DNA of 64,000 nt from Marinilabiliales bacterium. GTDB taxonomy: Bacteria > Bacteroidota > Bacteroidia > Bacteroidales > SZUA-534. The notes beneath the pieces are model-generated. The model made no database searches, was not told the DNA's origin, and worked only from the letters and a program-made list of their open reading frames with translations. The stretch is taken from contig DOTG01000047.1 in NCBI GenBank assembly GCA_003512955.1, forward strand, positions 1-64,000, read 5' to 3'. The first letter of the stretch is position 1. The number at the start of each line of letters is the position of its first letter. Position numbers and translations under genes: made by a program. This document shows positions 51,010-59,000 of this stretch, piece after piece.

Positions 51010-53637
51010 TTAATACAAAATATCCTTTTTCATATTTACCTTTTTCTGAGTATGTTCTGAATCGTAATCGAAAAGAAGGTCGCCATTTTCTTTAAACAGG
51101 CGGATGTAATTCAGGTTGTACCAAATAATGGCTTTACCTACCTGAACCCCTGATAGAATATCAATCTGTGCATTTCCGCTATTGTACATCGAGATTTTCA
51201 GTTTTGAATTATTGCTGACTTTCACGGCATCAAAACTCACATCTTTCCCGTCATTGGTGCGGATGGTAACAATACCTTGAGAGTTTTTGATGAATTCAAT
51301 CTTACCAATATTTTCATAAATCATCGGTGATTTCTTACGGAAACTCGGATTGTATTGGTCGAGGGCTTTTTGTGCGTGAATACCCGGCAAGGAGTTTCCC
51401 GTGCTATTGATCAAACTTAGTACAGCGAACAAACCTGCAATTCCGGGTTCGTATTTTTCTGACAATAGCTTGTCGTAATCTTTCTTTAGCGATTCTACAG
51501 GATCAAAAGCGGTGTAGCTTTCATACGATTTGGTGGAGACATCCAATCCGGCCGAAGCAATTAATGAAGCAGTTACAAAGGCTTTGCCCAAGTCGTCAAC
51601 AGTAATACCGTATTCGGTAAAATCTTCCGATTCTTCATAGGCCCGGGTCCAAATCTTTTTACCGTTCTCGTCGAAGTGGGCCACAAACATGTTGTTTACA
51701 CTGTCGAGCTGTTCAATGCCAGCCTGGTTCACCCACTGCATGGTCCCGTCGGTAGCACATTTGGCCAAAAATACATCGCCATTGTTTTTTACATGCAGGG
51801 TGCGTTCGCCAACTTTAATATCTTTATTAAACGAACCTGTAAAATAGAAGCTATTGTCCTTTCCCAGGGCAATGTTGTAAGCTATATCGTTTCCGGCACT
51901 TCCTACTTTAAACACAAATTCAGGAGGTCCCGATGGAGGAAATTTGGCAATAAAAATATCGTTGCTGTTTTGTGAGGAACTTAATTTGTATCCAAAGAAA
52001 TCAACGTCTCCGGTAAAATAGCCACACATGTAAGCATTGTTTTTATCATCGAATATAATATTTTTGCCATTTCCACCTTGATACAACCCGTTTTTATTGG
52101 CCAGTTTCCAAAGCTTATTTGCACGGCCAAGCAAGTCGGACGAAGTTCTTAGCTCCACCACAATGGCATTGGATTCAGCAAATTGAGGCATGGTCTGTCC
52201 AATGGGGGCATTCACATAGGTTGGGTCGCAAACCACGTATTTGCTGCCTTTGTAGCTAATGTAATCGCCAACAACCTCTTTGCTGAATTTTACTGCCGTA
52301 GCCATGTGTCCCGGGTAATTCAATCCAATCACATCTAAACCTAACATTTGTTTCGTTAAGTAGGCAAACAGCACGGAACGGTCTTCACAGTCAGAATACG
52401 GGTAGAAGAATAATTCATCGGGGAAGAAGAATTTTTCCTGTCCAAACTGCTGTTGGTCGGTTTGGTAGTCGAAGGCGGTCTGTACAAAGTGAAGCAAAAA
52501 CAGGATGGCTTCTTCCTCTGGTTTCCCTTTAATGATGGGCAATAAGGCATCTGTCAGCGATTCTTTGGTTTGAGGAGTGATGGTTGCATCAAAATACACT
52601 TCAATGTCTGAAAGTGGGTAGTCTTTGTAAAAATTGATGGCATTTTGATTGAACTTCACATCAAAATTATAGGCCTGCCCATCGTATTCAAATTTCAAGT
52701 TCTTGGTTTTTAAGTCTTCCTGCGTGTTTATTGATTTGTAAAGGTTTAAATCCATTACAATCCGTGCCTCGGGAAAATCTTTATCGTAAGTAAAAATGTC
52801 GTTTTCTTTACCGTTGATCAGGTAATAGCGGGTATTGTTAAACGTGAAGAATGACAGCCCATAAATATTGTTCCGCGATGGCAACAACAAATAAAGCTTT
52901 GATGCTTTAAAGGCCAAACGGGCTTTGTAGTTCGATTTTGTAAGCAGGAACCATTCCAGGAACACTTCGGCATTCTCGTCGGCGCCGATTTGTTTTGAGG
53001 CATTTTTTACTAAAAGATAGTATCCCCAGTCGTTGAGGTTCATGTTTGCCTTAAAGCTGATAAGCTGGTTAATTAAATCGTTATAGTTGGTTTGGCTCAT
53101 AGCTTCCCATTTCTGGCTAATCAATTCTTCCGAAACGGTTCCGCTAAAGCTGGTGATGAATTTTGAATCGAATTCGAAGTTCAGGTTGGCGCCATAAAAG
53201 GCAAACGAAGCGGAACGTGCCGCGTAATCGGGGCTGGCTGATTTAGCGAGCACAGGCAGAACCGGAGCTTCACCGCCGGCTTCCAGTTTTTTTGGAGCCA
53301 CAACCTTCAATTGAGTGGGGCTTTTTTGAACAGGAGTTTTATAAACAGGTTTTTCGCCGGGTTTGGGATCTGCTTTTCGCTGTTCGGCTTTAAACAGTTC
53401 GTAATTTGTCCATTCTTTTTTCAGGAACTCCTGAAACTCTGCATCCATTTTTTTGATGGCTTCGTCGCGTTCTTTTACAAACTTTTCGAATCCTTCCTGA
53501 TAGTCTTTGTTAAATTTTTCCCGGTCTTGTTGCATTTTTTTTATCTCTTCTTCGCGGGTTTGGGCGTTTGCACTGAACGCGCCCATGAGCACTATGGCTG
53601 CTCCGAATACGAGAAAGGCTTGGTACACTCGTTTCAT
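51010..53637 (-). CDS. Exported transglutaminase-like / propeller protein
   Basis: 875 residues. A signal peptide (1-25) is followed by a highly charged coiled-coil (about 26-95; EEIKKMQQDREKFNKDY), then beta-rich sequence, and a transglutaminase-like domain (about 365-480) with YPYSDCEDRS (catalytic Cys), GHMATAV (His) and VCDPTY (Asp). The third part has SBBP-type beta-propeller repeats (about 520-690; DIFIAKF, GDVFLAKCATDG, NNMFVAHFDENG). Such proteases or acyltransferases act outside the cell; target unknown. Single gene with its own terminator. Confidence 0.82.
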   Translation of the reverse strand: MKRVYQAFLVFGAAIVLMGAFSANAQTREEEIKKMQQDREKFNKDYQEGFEKFVKERDEAIKKMDAEFQEFLKKEWTNYELFKAEQRKADPKPGEKPVYKTPVQKSPTQLKVVAPKKLEAGGEAPVLPVLAKSASPDYAARSASFAFYGANLNFEFDSKFITSFSGTVSEELISQKWEAMSQTNYNDLINQLISFKANMNLNDWGYYLLVKNASKQIGADENAEVFLEWFLLTKSNYKARLAFKASKLYLLLPSRNNIYGLSFFTFNNTRYYLINGKENDIFTYDKDFPEARIVMDLNLYKSINTQEDLKTKNLKFEYDGQAYNFDVKFNQNAINFYKDYPLSDIEVYFDATITPQTKESLTDALLPIIKGKPEEEAILFLLHFVQTAFDYQTDQQQFGQEKFFFPDELFFYPYSDCEDRSVLFAYLTKQMLGLDVIGLNYPGHMATAVKFSKEVVGDYISYKGSKYVVCDPTYVNAPIGQTMPQFAESNAIVVELRTSSDLLGRANKLWKLANKNGLYQGGNGKNIIFDDKNNAYMCGYFTGDVDFFGYKLSSSQNSNDIFIAKFPPSGPPEFVFKVGSAGNDIAYNIALGKDNSFYFTGSFNKDIKVGERTLHVKNNGDVFLAKCATDGTMQWVNQAGIEQLDSVNNMFVAHFDENGKKIWTRAYEESEDFTEYGITVDDLGKAFVTASLIASAGLDVSTKSYESYTAFDPVESLKKDYDKLLSEKYEPGIAGLFAVLSLINSTGNSLPGIHAQKALDQYNPSFRKKSPMIYENIGKIEFIKNSQGIVTIRTNDGKDVSFDAVKVSNNSKLKISMYNSGNAQIDILSGVQVGKAIIWYNLNYIRLFKENGDLLFDYDSEHTQKKVNMKKDILY

Positions 53638-53787
53638 ATTATTTGGGTTTAATTATCAAAATTGTCTTTTCAAACAGTAACATGCAATTTACTAATTTTT
53701 CAGACTCCCCATAGACGGAATCCCATTTAATTAGGTTGCTTAGCCTAGCCGTTTAGAATCCGTGAACTGGCTTATGCAAAATCAAGG

Positions 53788-53817
53788 GTAAAAAAAACCG
53801 GACTTACTTCCGGTTTT
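53788..53817 (-). terminator. Intrinsic terminator of the DUF4494 gene
   Basis: Minus-strand stem AAAACCGGA/TCCGGTTTT followed by further T, about 28 bases after the stop codon. Confidence 0.75.
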
Positions 53818-53844
53818 AAAAGTATGTTAAATTAAAAAAGACTA

Positions 53845-54363
53845 TTACTCATCGTCTTGTTGAGCCTCAAATTCAGCTTCATCGCTATCTTCGGCTGGAT
53901 TTAATTTTTGTCTTTTTATCTTGTTTTCCAGTTCATCCTCAAAGTAGGTAAATACATCCATTAAAGGAGATTCCTGGATAGCGGGGATTTCGTAATCACT
54001 CACGGTATCGCTCAACGCTTTTTGAAGAAATTCGTACGCATCTTTTACATTATTGGCTTGAACCAACATATAGGTGTTTGATCGTTTTTCGATACCTTTT
54101 TCTTCATCCAGGGTGATAAAGGCTACTTTACATTTAAACCAACGGTCACCATTTTCGCTGGGGACTAGTTCCGAAAAGTTCGCCATTTTAATATTGGTTA
54201 CCGTAAACTCTCCACTGATGTAGGGTTCCAGTTCTTTGTTAATCCGCGATTCGGCTTCGGTAAACGAAACCGCATCAATCAGGTAATTTTCCGATACCAT
54301 TTTTTCCTTGCCGTCGGTACCAATTTTTACATATTTTACTTTGCATTCAAACCAGGTGTTCAT
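53845..54363 (-). CDS. DUF4494 family protein
   Basis: 172 residues. Two similar ~80-residue halves, each starting W-F-x-C-K-V (TWFECKVKYV near 3, RWFKCKVAFI near 73), suggest an internal duplication. DYLIDAVSFTEAE-like text in the first half and NTYMLVQANNVKDAYE in the second support this. This is a widespread, uncharacterised Bacteroidota family. No signal peptide; the C-terminal tail is acidic (EDSDEAEFEAQQDDE). Confidence 0.88.
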   Translation of the reverse strand: MNTWFECKVKYVKIGTDGKEKMVSENYLIDAVSFTEAESRINKELEPYISGEFTVTNIKMANFSELVPSENGDRWFKCKVAFITLDEEKGIEKRSNTYMLVQANNVKDAYEFLQKALSDTVSDYEIPAIQESPLMDVFTYFEDELENKIKRQKLNPAEDSDEAEFEAQQDDE

Positions 54364-54383
54364 CTTTTTTTAATTTAAGAACT

Positions 54384-54391
54384 CAAAGATA
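54384..54391 (-). promoter_or_regulatory. Probable -7 element for DUF4494
   Basis: TATCTTTG on the minus strand, 20 bases before the ATG. A TTTC lies at 18 bases upstream, so the upstream element is imperfect. Confidence 0.35.
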
Positions 54392-54441
54392 ATGGCATAA
54401 TTTGGCAAAGAAACTGCAGGGAGAAAAATGTGGATAACTTT

Positions 54442-54472
54442 TTTGCGGAACCATCTGTAACCACTATTTTTA
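54442..54472 (+). promoter_or_regulatory. Predicted promoter for nitroreductase
   Basis: TTTG at 54442-54445, a 19-base spacer, then TATTTTTA at 54465-54472 (one mismatch to TAnnTTTG). The ATG is 22 bases further on. Confidence 0.5.
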
Positions 54473-54494
54473 TGGAACTCAAAAAGAAACTACA

Positions 54495-55037
54495 ATGACT
54501 GATTTTAGCAAATTGATTTACCAGCGCAGGAGTATCCGCAAATTCAAATCGAAGCCGGTGGAAAGAGAAAAAATAGAGCAGTTGCTCAAAGCAGCTTTAT
54601 TGGCTCCCAGCGGGAAACGGGTGTATCCCTGTGAGTTCATCATCGTGGATGACCCGGAGATTTTAAAAACTTTATCGGTAGCCAAAGAACACGGTGCCGG
54701 GCTTGTTGCAGGTGCACCATTGGCTATTGTGGTTGTGGCCGATACCGCAAAATACGATGTGTGGGTTACCGATGCTTCCATTGCTGCTACATTTATCATG
54801 CTCCAGGCTGAAAACCTGGGTTTGGGTTGCTGCTGGGTGCATTTTCATCTTAGGGGAACTGCGGATGGGAAATCGTCAACCGAAAACTTAAGGGAGGTAC
54901 TCGGGCTCCACTCCACCCACGAGGTTTTATCAGTTTTAGCTTTGGGTTATAAAAACGAAGAGAAACCGGCCTCAACTGATGCTGATCTGAGATATGAGAA
55001 AATTCACCACAATAGGTTGGGAAGCCATTTAATTTAA
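54495..55037 (+). CDS. Nitroreductase family protein
   Basis: 180 residues of the FMN-dependent NfsB/FRase-like fold. FMN-contact RRSIRKF at 11-17, LAPSGKRVYP near 35, and the C-terminal GLGCCWVHFHL and LALGYKNEEK. It reduces nitro compounds or other electron acceptors with NAD(P)H; the natural substrate is unknown. It stands divergently to DUF4494 and 24 bp ahead of the exonuclease gene on the same strand. Confidence 0.9.
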   Translation: MTDFSKLIYQRRSIRKFKSKPVEREKIEQLLKAALLAPSGKRVYPCEFIIVDDPEILKTLSVAKEHGAGLVAGAPLAIVVVADTAKYDVWVTDASIAATFIMLQAENLGLGCCWVHFHLRGTADGKSSTENLREVLGLHSTHEVLSVLALGYKNEEKPASTDADLRYEKIHHNRLGSHLI

Positions 55038-55061
55038 AAAACGATCGGTTACTTTAGCACA

Positions 55062-56492
55062 TTGAAATACGCCATTATAGATATTGAAACTACCGGAGGA
55101 AGTCCACGCACGGAAAAAATTACCGAAATAGCCATTTTTATCCACGACGGCAAGCAGGTTGTTGATGAATTTACCACCCTCATTAATCCCGAAAGGTACA
55201 TTCCACCATTTATAACCGCGCTAACCGGAATCAGCAACGAAATGGTGGCCCATGCCCCTAAATTTTACGAGGTGGCCAAAGAAATTGTGTTACGGACCGA
55301 AGATGCCATTTTTGTAGCCCACAATGCTCCTTTCGATTATGGTTTTGTGAAAGAGGAATTCAAAAACCTGGGTTTCGATTTTCAGCGCAAAACCTTAGAT
55401 ACGGTCCGACTGAGCCGTAAATTGATTCCCGGACATGCCTCGTATAGTTTGGGAAATATCTGTAAAGATTTGGGCATCCAAATCAATGGCCGGCACCGGG
55501 CGGCGGGCGATGCCCTGGCAACCGTAAAACTGTTTGAAATTCTGTTGCAAAAAAACGGTGCTTTTACACAAGCTACCGATCCCGAAAAATACCGGCAATT
55601 AAAGGGGATTGATTCGTCGGCACATCGGCAATTATTGGAAAAATTGCCCGATGCTACGGGTGTGTATTACCTTTTCGATCAAGACCAACAGCTCATTTAT
55701 ATTGGTAAAAGTGTCAATATCCGGAGCCGGGTTGCTCAACACCTGAGAAATATGGGGGGTAAAAAGGTTTTGGAAATGCGGCAAAGAATTGCCGATGTGA
55801 GTTTTGAACTTACCGGAAGCGAGTTGGTTGCCCTGTTGCTCGAATCGGACGAAATTAAAAAGCACAAACCTATTTATAACCGGTTGCAACGTCGGTCGTT
55901 ATTCCAGTATGGATTATTCACCGAATACAATACTTCAGGCTATATTACCTTTTCGCTGAAAAGAATATCCACCCAATCGGGATTGCCTATAGCCAGCTAT
56001 GTGAACATGGATGAGGCAAAAAACCATTTTTCAGGGTTGATCGAGCGGTTTGAACTTTGCCAGAAACTGTGCGGATTATATGAATCGGAGGGAGCCTGTT
56101 TTCATCATGGTGTGGGTCTGTGCCACGGAGCTTGCATGCAATTGGAATCGAACCAGAGTTACAATCACCGGGCAAAGGAACTGATTGCCTCGTTTGAGTT
56201 TGCATCGCCCGATTTTCTCCTTCTTGATAAAGGGCGCACCAAAACTGAAAAGGCGGTTATCCGGATAAAAAACGGCAAATACCTTGGTTTTGGTTTTGCC
56301 GATACCGAATTTCTCACGGAACCCGATCAGTTGGCCGATTCCGTGAAACCCAAAGCCGATAACCGCGATGTGCAACAAATCATCCGCAGTTATATCCGGC
56401 AGGGAAAATATCAGCAAATTATTTTATCAGATAAGACTGTTTTCCCCTCTGGCAGGCCTTATAACCAATTTATAAAGAAAGAGAAACAATAG
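55062..56492 (+). CDS. DnaQ-type exonuclease fused to a GIY-YIG (UvrC-like) nuclease
   Basis: 476 residues. The start is TTG: the first exonuclease Asp (Asp7) is only six codons in and no ATG lies upstream in frame. A DEDDh exonuclease domain (about 1-160) has Asp7/Glu9, a His in HRAAGDA (His145) and Asp150. A GIY-YIG domain (about 195-280) has TGVYYLF at 199-205, LIYIGKSVNIRSR near 211 with Arg221. The Cys-rich segment near 340-365 (CQKLCGLYESEGACFHHGVGLCHGAC shown in short parts) resembles the region following the UvrC nuclease. Similar fusions (Cho-like) cut DNA in repair. No UvrA or UvrB is nearby. Confidence 0.88.
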   Translation: MKYAIIDIETTGGSPRTEKITEIAIFIHDGKQVVDEFTTLINPERYIPPFITALTGISNEMVAHAPKFYEVAKEIVLRTEDAIFVAHNAPFDYGFVKEEFKNLGFDFQRKTLDTVRLSRKLIPGHASYSLGNICKDLGIQINGRHRAAGDALATVKLFEILLQKNGAFTQATDPEKYRQLKGIDSSAHRQLLEKLPDATGVYYLFDQDQQLIYIGKSVNIRSRVAQHLRNMGGKKVLEMRQRIADVSFELTGSELVALLLESDEIKKHKPIYNRLQRRSLFQYGLFTEYNTSGYITFSLKRISTQSGLPIASYVNMDEAKNHFSGLIERFELCQKLCGLYESEGACFHHGVGLCHGACMQLESNQSYNHRAKELIASFEFASPDFLLLDKGRTKTEKAVIRIKNGKYLGFGFADTEFLTEPDQLADSVKPKADNRDVQQIIRSYIRQGKYQQIILSDKTVFPSGRPYNQFIKKEKQ

Positions 56493-56604
56493 TGCCAGAT
56501 GTATTACGCGCCCAATTATTCCAAATTCCAGCTTTACATTTTCTCATCAACCCAAACAACTTTCAATTTGTTCGCATCGAAACAGCCATAAGCAGCAAAA
56601 AAAA

Positions 56605-57060
56605 CTACTGTTTTATCACATCAAACACCGGAACCTTTTCCAGAAATTGATAGGAATTCTTTAGGTAATCCATGCGGCAGCAAAAATGCGACAGTCCATT
56701 GGAAACAATCAGATAATCCACCTTTAGTTTTAAGTTATACAGGGCAATCTGGTCAAAAACCTTCTGATCGATTTTCACACTGGATGCTTTAAACTCCAGA
56801 ATCATCCGGGCCTCCCCCATACTATTGAAAACCACCAAATCGCAACGCTTCGACAGACCATTCAAACTGAGCGGATATTCCAATGCCAGAAGCCCTGGGG
56901 GATAGTGAAGTTCCTGAGTTAAAAAAGCGATAAAATTCTGCCGCACCCATTCCTCGGGCGTCAATGCCACATACTTTTTGCGGATGGAATCAAAAATTTT
57001 ATCCTTTGAAGGACTGAGCCGAAGCCGATGGGAATAATCCGGAAGGTTTAACAACTCCAT
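56605..57060 (-). CDS. HsdR N-terminal-like PD-(D/E)XK protein
   Basis: 151 residues from the ATG at 57060 (MELLNLPDY); a frame from 57090 adds ten residues. It matches the stand-alone HsdR_N_2 group: EEWVRQNFIAFL near 46, a nuclease-like core RCDLVVFNSMGEARMILEFKAS near 83-103 with Asp85 and Glu99-Phe-Lys101, then a helix with YDQIALYNLKLK-like text. It is conserved in Bacteroidota next to nucleotide and replication genes, and is not part of a type I restriction operon here. The biological role is unknown. Confidence 0.8.
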   Translation of the reverse strand: MELLNLPDYSHRLRLSPSKDKIFDSIRKKYVALTPEEWVRQNFIAFLTQELHYPPGLLALEYPLSLNGLSKRCDLVVFNSMGEARMILEFKASSVKIDQKVFDQIALYNLKLKVDYLIVSNGLSHFCCRMDYLKNSYQFLEKVPVFDVIKQ

Positions 57061-57127
57061 TTTTATTTTAAAAATAGCTGAATTGACCATATACCGGACA
57101 GAAATTTATTAACAATTTGTGGGTGCC

Positions 57128-57159
57128 TTTGTAAAGCTTTCGCGATTGCGGTATATTTG
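57128..57159 (+). promoter_or_regulatory. Predicted Bacteroidota promoter for AMP nucleosidase
   Basis: TTTG at 57128-57131, a 20-base spacer, then TATATTTG at 57152-57159, an exact match. The ATG at 57178 is 18 bases further on, supporting that start over the TTG/ATG at 57157-57162, which overlap or abut the -7 element. Confidence 0.7.
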
Positions 57160-57177
57160 ATGGTTCAGATTTTTACA

Positions 57178-57948
57178 ATGAAAACAAAAGAAGAAATTGT
57201 CAACAACTGGTTACCCAGGTACACTGGCAGAGCGGTAGAGGATTTTGGAAAACATATCATCCTTACCAATTTCCAATTGTACATTGAAATGTTTGCCCAG
57301 CAATTTGGGGTACCCGTAGTGGGCGAGCACGAGAACATGCCCAATGCCTCGGCCAACGGGATTACCATCATAAATTTTGGAATGGGAAGCCCTAATGCCG
57401 CTACCATCATGGATTTGTTGACTGCCATTAGTCCGCAGGCCGTGTTGTTTTTAGGAAAATGCGGAGGGTTGAAAAAGAAAAACAAACTGGGCGACCTGAT
57501 TTTACCCATTGCCGCTATCCGCAGCGATGGTACCTCCAACGATTATCTGCCTCCCGAAATACCGGCCTTACCAGCGTTTAATCTGCAACGGGCGGTATCG
57601 TCCGCCATCCGCGATTCAGGACTCGATTATTATACCGGGACTGTTTACACTACCAACCGCAGGGTATGGGAGTACGACGAACGTTTCAAAAAGTATCTGC
57701 AAAAAACACGTTCAATGGCCATAGACATGGAAACCGCAACCATTTTTAGTGTGGGCTTTGCCAATCAGATTCCTTCAGGGGCTTTGCTTCTGGTATCAGA
57801 CCAGCCCATGATTTCTACCGGGGTAAAAACCTCCGATAGCGACAAAAAAGTGACCGGACAATATGTAGAGAACCATCTGAAAATTGGCATCAAATCCCTG
57901 ACAACCATCATCAACGATGGACAATCGGTGAAACACCTTAAATTTTAG
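57178..57948 (+). CDS. amn: AMP nucleosidase
   Basis: 256 residues of the phosphorylase/nucleosidase fold, the short Bacteroidota form. It splits AMP into adenine and ribose-5-phosphate, controlling the purine pool. Visible are GVPVVGEHENMPNA near 40, INFGMGSPNAATIMDLL near 65-81, LFLGKCGGLKK near 90-100, the catalytic-region AIDMETATIFSVGF near 181, and LLLVSDQPM near 205. It is 11 bases ahead of holA on the same strand, so likely co-transcribed with it. Confidence 0.9.
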   Translation: MKTKEEIVNNWLPRYTGRAVEDFGKHIILTNFQLYIEMFAQQFGVPVVGEHENMPNASANGITIINFGMGSPNAATIMDLLTAISPQAVLFLGKCGGLKKKNKLGDLILPIAAIRSDGTSNDYLPPEIPALPAFNLQRAVSSAIRDSGLDYYTGTVYTTNRRVWEYDERFKKYLQKTRSMAIDMETATIFSVGFANQIPSGALLLVSDQPMISTGVKTSDSDKKVTGQYVENHLKIGIKSLTTIINDGQSVKHLKF

Positions 57949-57959
57949 AAACCCATACC

Positions 57960-58988
57960 ATGCATACCTTTGAGCAGATTGTCGGCGACCTGAAAAAGAA
58001 AATTTACAAACCCGTTTATTACCTGATGGGCGAAGAATCCTATTTTATCGATGAAATTACCAACCTGATCGAAAAAGGGGTGCTGCCCGAAGCCGAGCGT
58101 TCCTTCAATCAAACCATCCTGTACGGGAAAGACATTGATTTGGGCGCCTTGCTCAACCATGCCCGCCGCTTCCCGATGATGAGCAACTACAACGTGGTGA
58201 TCGTGAAGGAGGCCCAAAATATGAAAGACATTGAGGGAATGGCGGCCGACAAAACCGATCCTTTCCTGATGTATGCCGAGAATCCTCCCAAATCAACCAT
58301 TTTGGTCATCAATCTGAAAGGAAAATCGCTCGACAAACGGAAAAAACTGTTCAAGGTTTTAGATAAAGACCAGGTACTTTTTGAGTCGGTAAAAATGTAC
58401 GACAACAAAGTGGGGACCTGGATTATCAACCAATTTAAAGAAGCCGGAAAAACCATCGACCCAAAAGCCGCCGAACTGATGGCCAGCCATTTGGGCAACG
58501 ACTTGTCGCTGGTGGCCCGTGAAATTGAAAAACTCTTGATTACCGCTCCCAAAAACAGCCCGGTAACTTTAAAAGAAATTGAGGATAATGTAGGCATAAG
58601 TAAGGATTTTAATGTTTTTGAATTGCAACATGCCATCGGCAAAAAGGATGTGTACAAGGCTAACCTGATTATCACGCACATGGGGCAAAATCCCAAAACC
58701 AAAAGCATCATCCCCATGATCGCGTTTTTATATTCCTACTTCACCAAAATTATTATGGTGCATAGTGCCGACGATAAATCGAAGCAATCGCTGGCTTCGC
58801 TGTTGGGAGTTAATCCTTTCTTTATCCAGGATTATTTAGATGCGGCCCGGAATTACCCCAAATCCAAGTGCATCCACATCATCTCGTTTTTAAGGGAATA
58901 CGATGCCAAATCGAAAGGGATTGATTCCCCGCCGGTAGAAGATTTGGAACTGATGCGCGAGTTGATTTACAAAATCCTACACATTTAG
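57960..58988 (+). CDS. holA: DNA polymerase III subunit delta
   Basis: 342 residues of the clamp-loader delta fold: an N-terminal AAA-like domain without a working Walker A (about 1-135; YYLMGEESYFIDEITNLIE), a middle domain (LASHLGNDLSLVAREIEKLL near 175-195) and a C-terminal helical collar with LLGVNPFFIQDYLDAARNYP. It opens the sliding clamp during clamp loading. It sits between AMP nucleosidase and the AddA-like gene, with 11- and 12-base gaps. Confidence 0.9.
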   Translation: MHTFEQIVGDLKKKIYKPVYYLMGEESYFIDEITNLIEKGVLPEAERSFNQTILYGKDIDLGALLNHARRFPMMSNYNVVIVKEAQNMKDIEGMAADKTDPFLMYAENPPKSTILVINLKGKSLDKRKKLFKVLDKDQVLFESVKMYDNKVGTWIINQFKEAGKTIDPKAAELMASHLGNDLSLVAREIEKLLITAPKNSPVTLKEIEDNVGISKDFNVFELQHAIGKKDVYKANLIITHMGQNPKTKSIIPMIAFLYSYFTKIIMVHSADDKSKQSLASLLGVNPFFIQDYLDAARNYPKSKCIHIISFLREYDAKSKGIDSPPVEDLELMRELIYKILHI

Positions 58989-59000
58989 GCTCCACGGTTT

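Noticed and set aside
56605..57060. HsdR_N-like protein as part of a type I restriction system
   Set aside because: No hsdM or hsdS is near, and such stand-alone genes are common in Bacteroidota beside nucleotide and replication genes.
58187..58717. 176-codon antisense frame across holA
   Set aside because: Shadow of a strongly supported clamp-loader gene.
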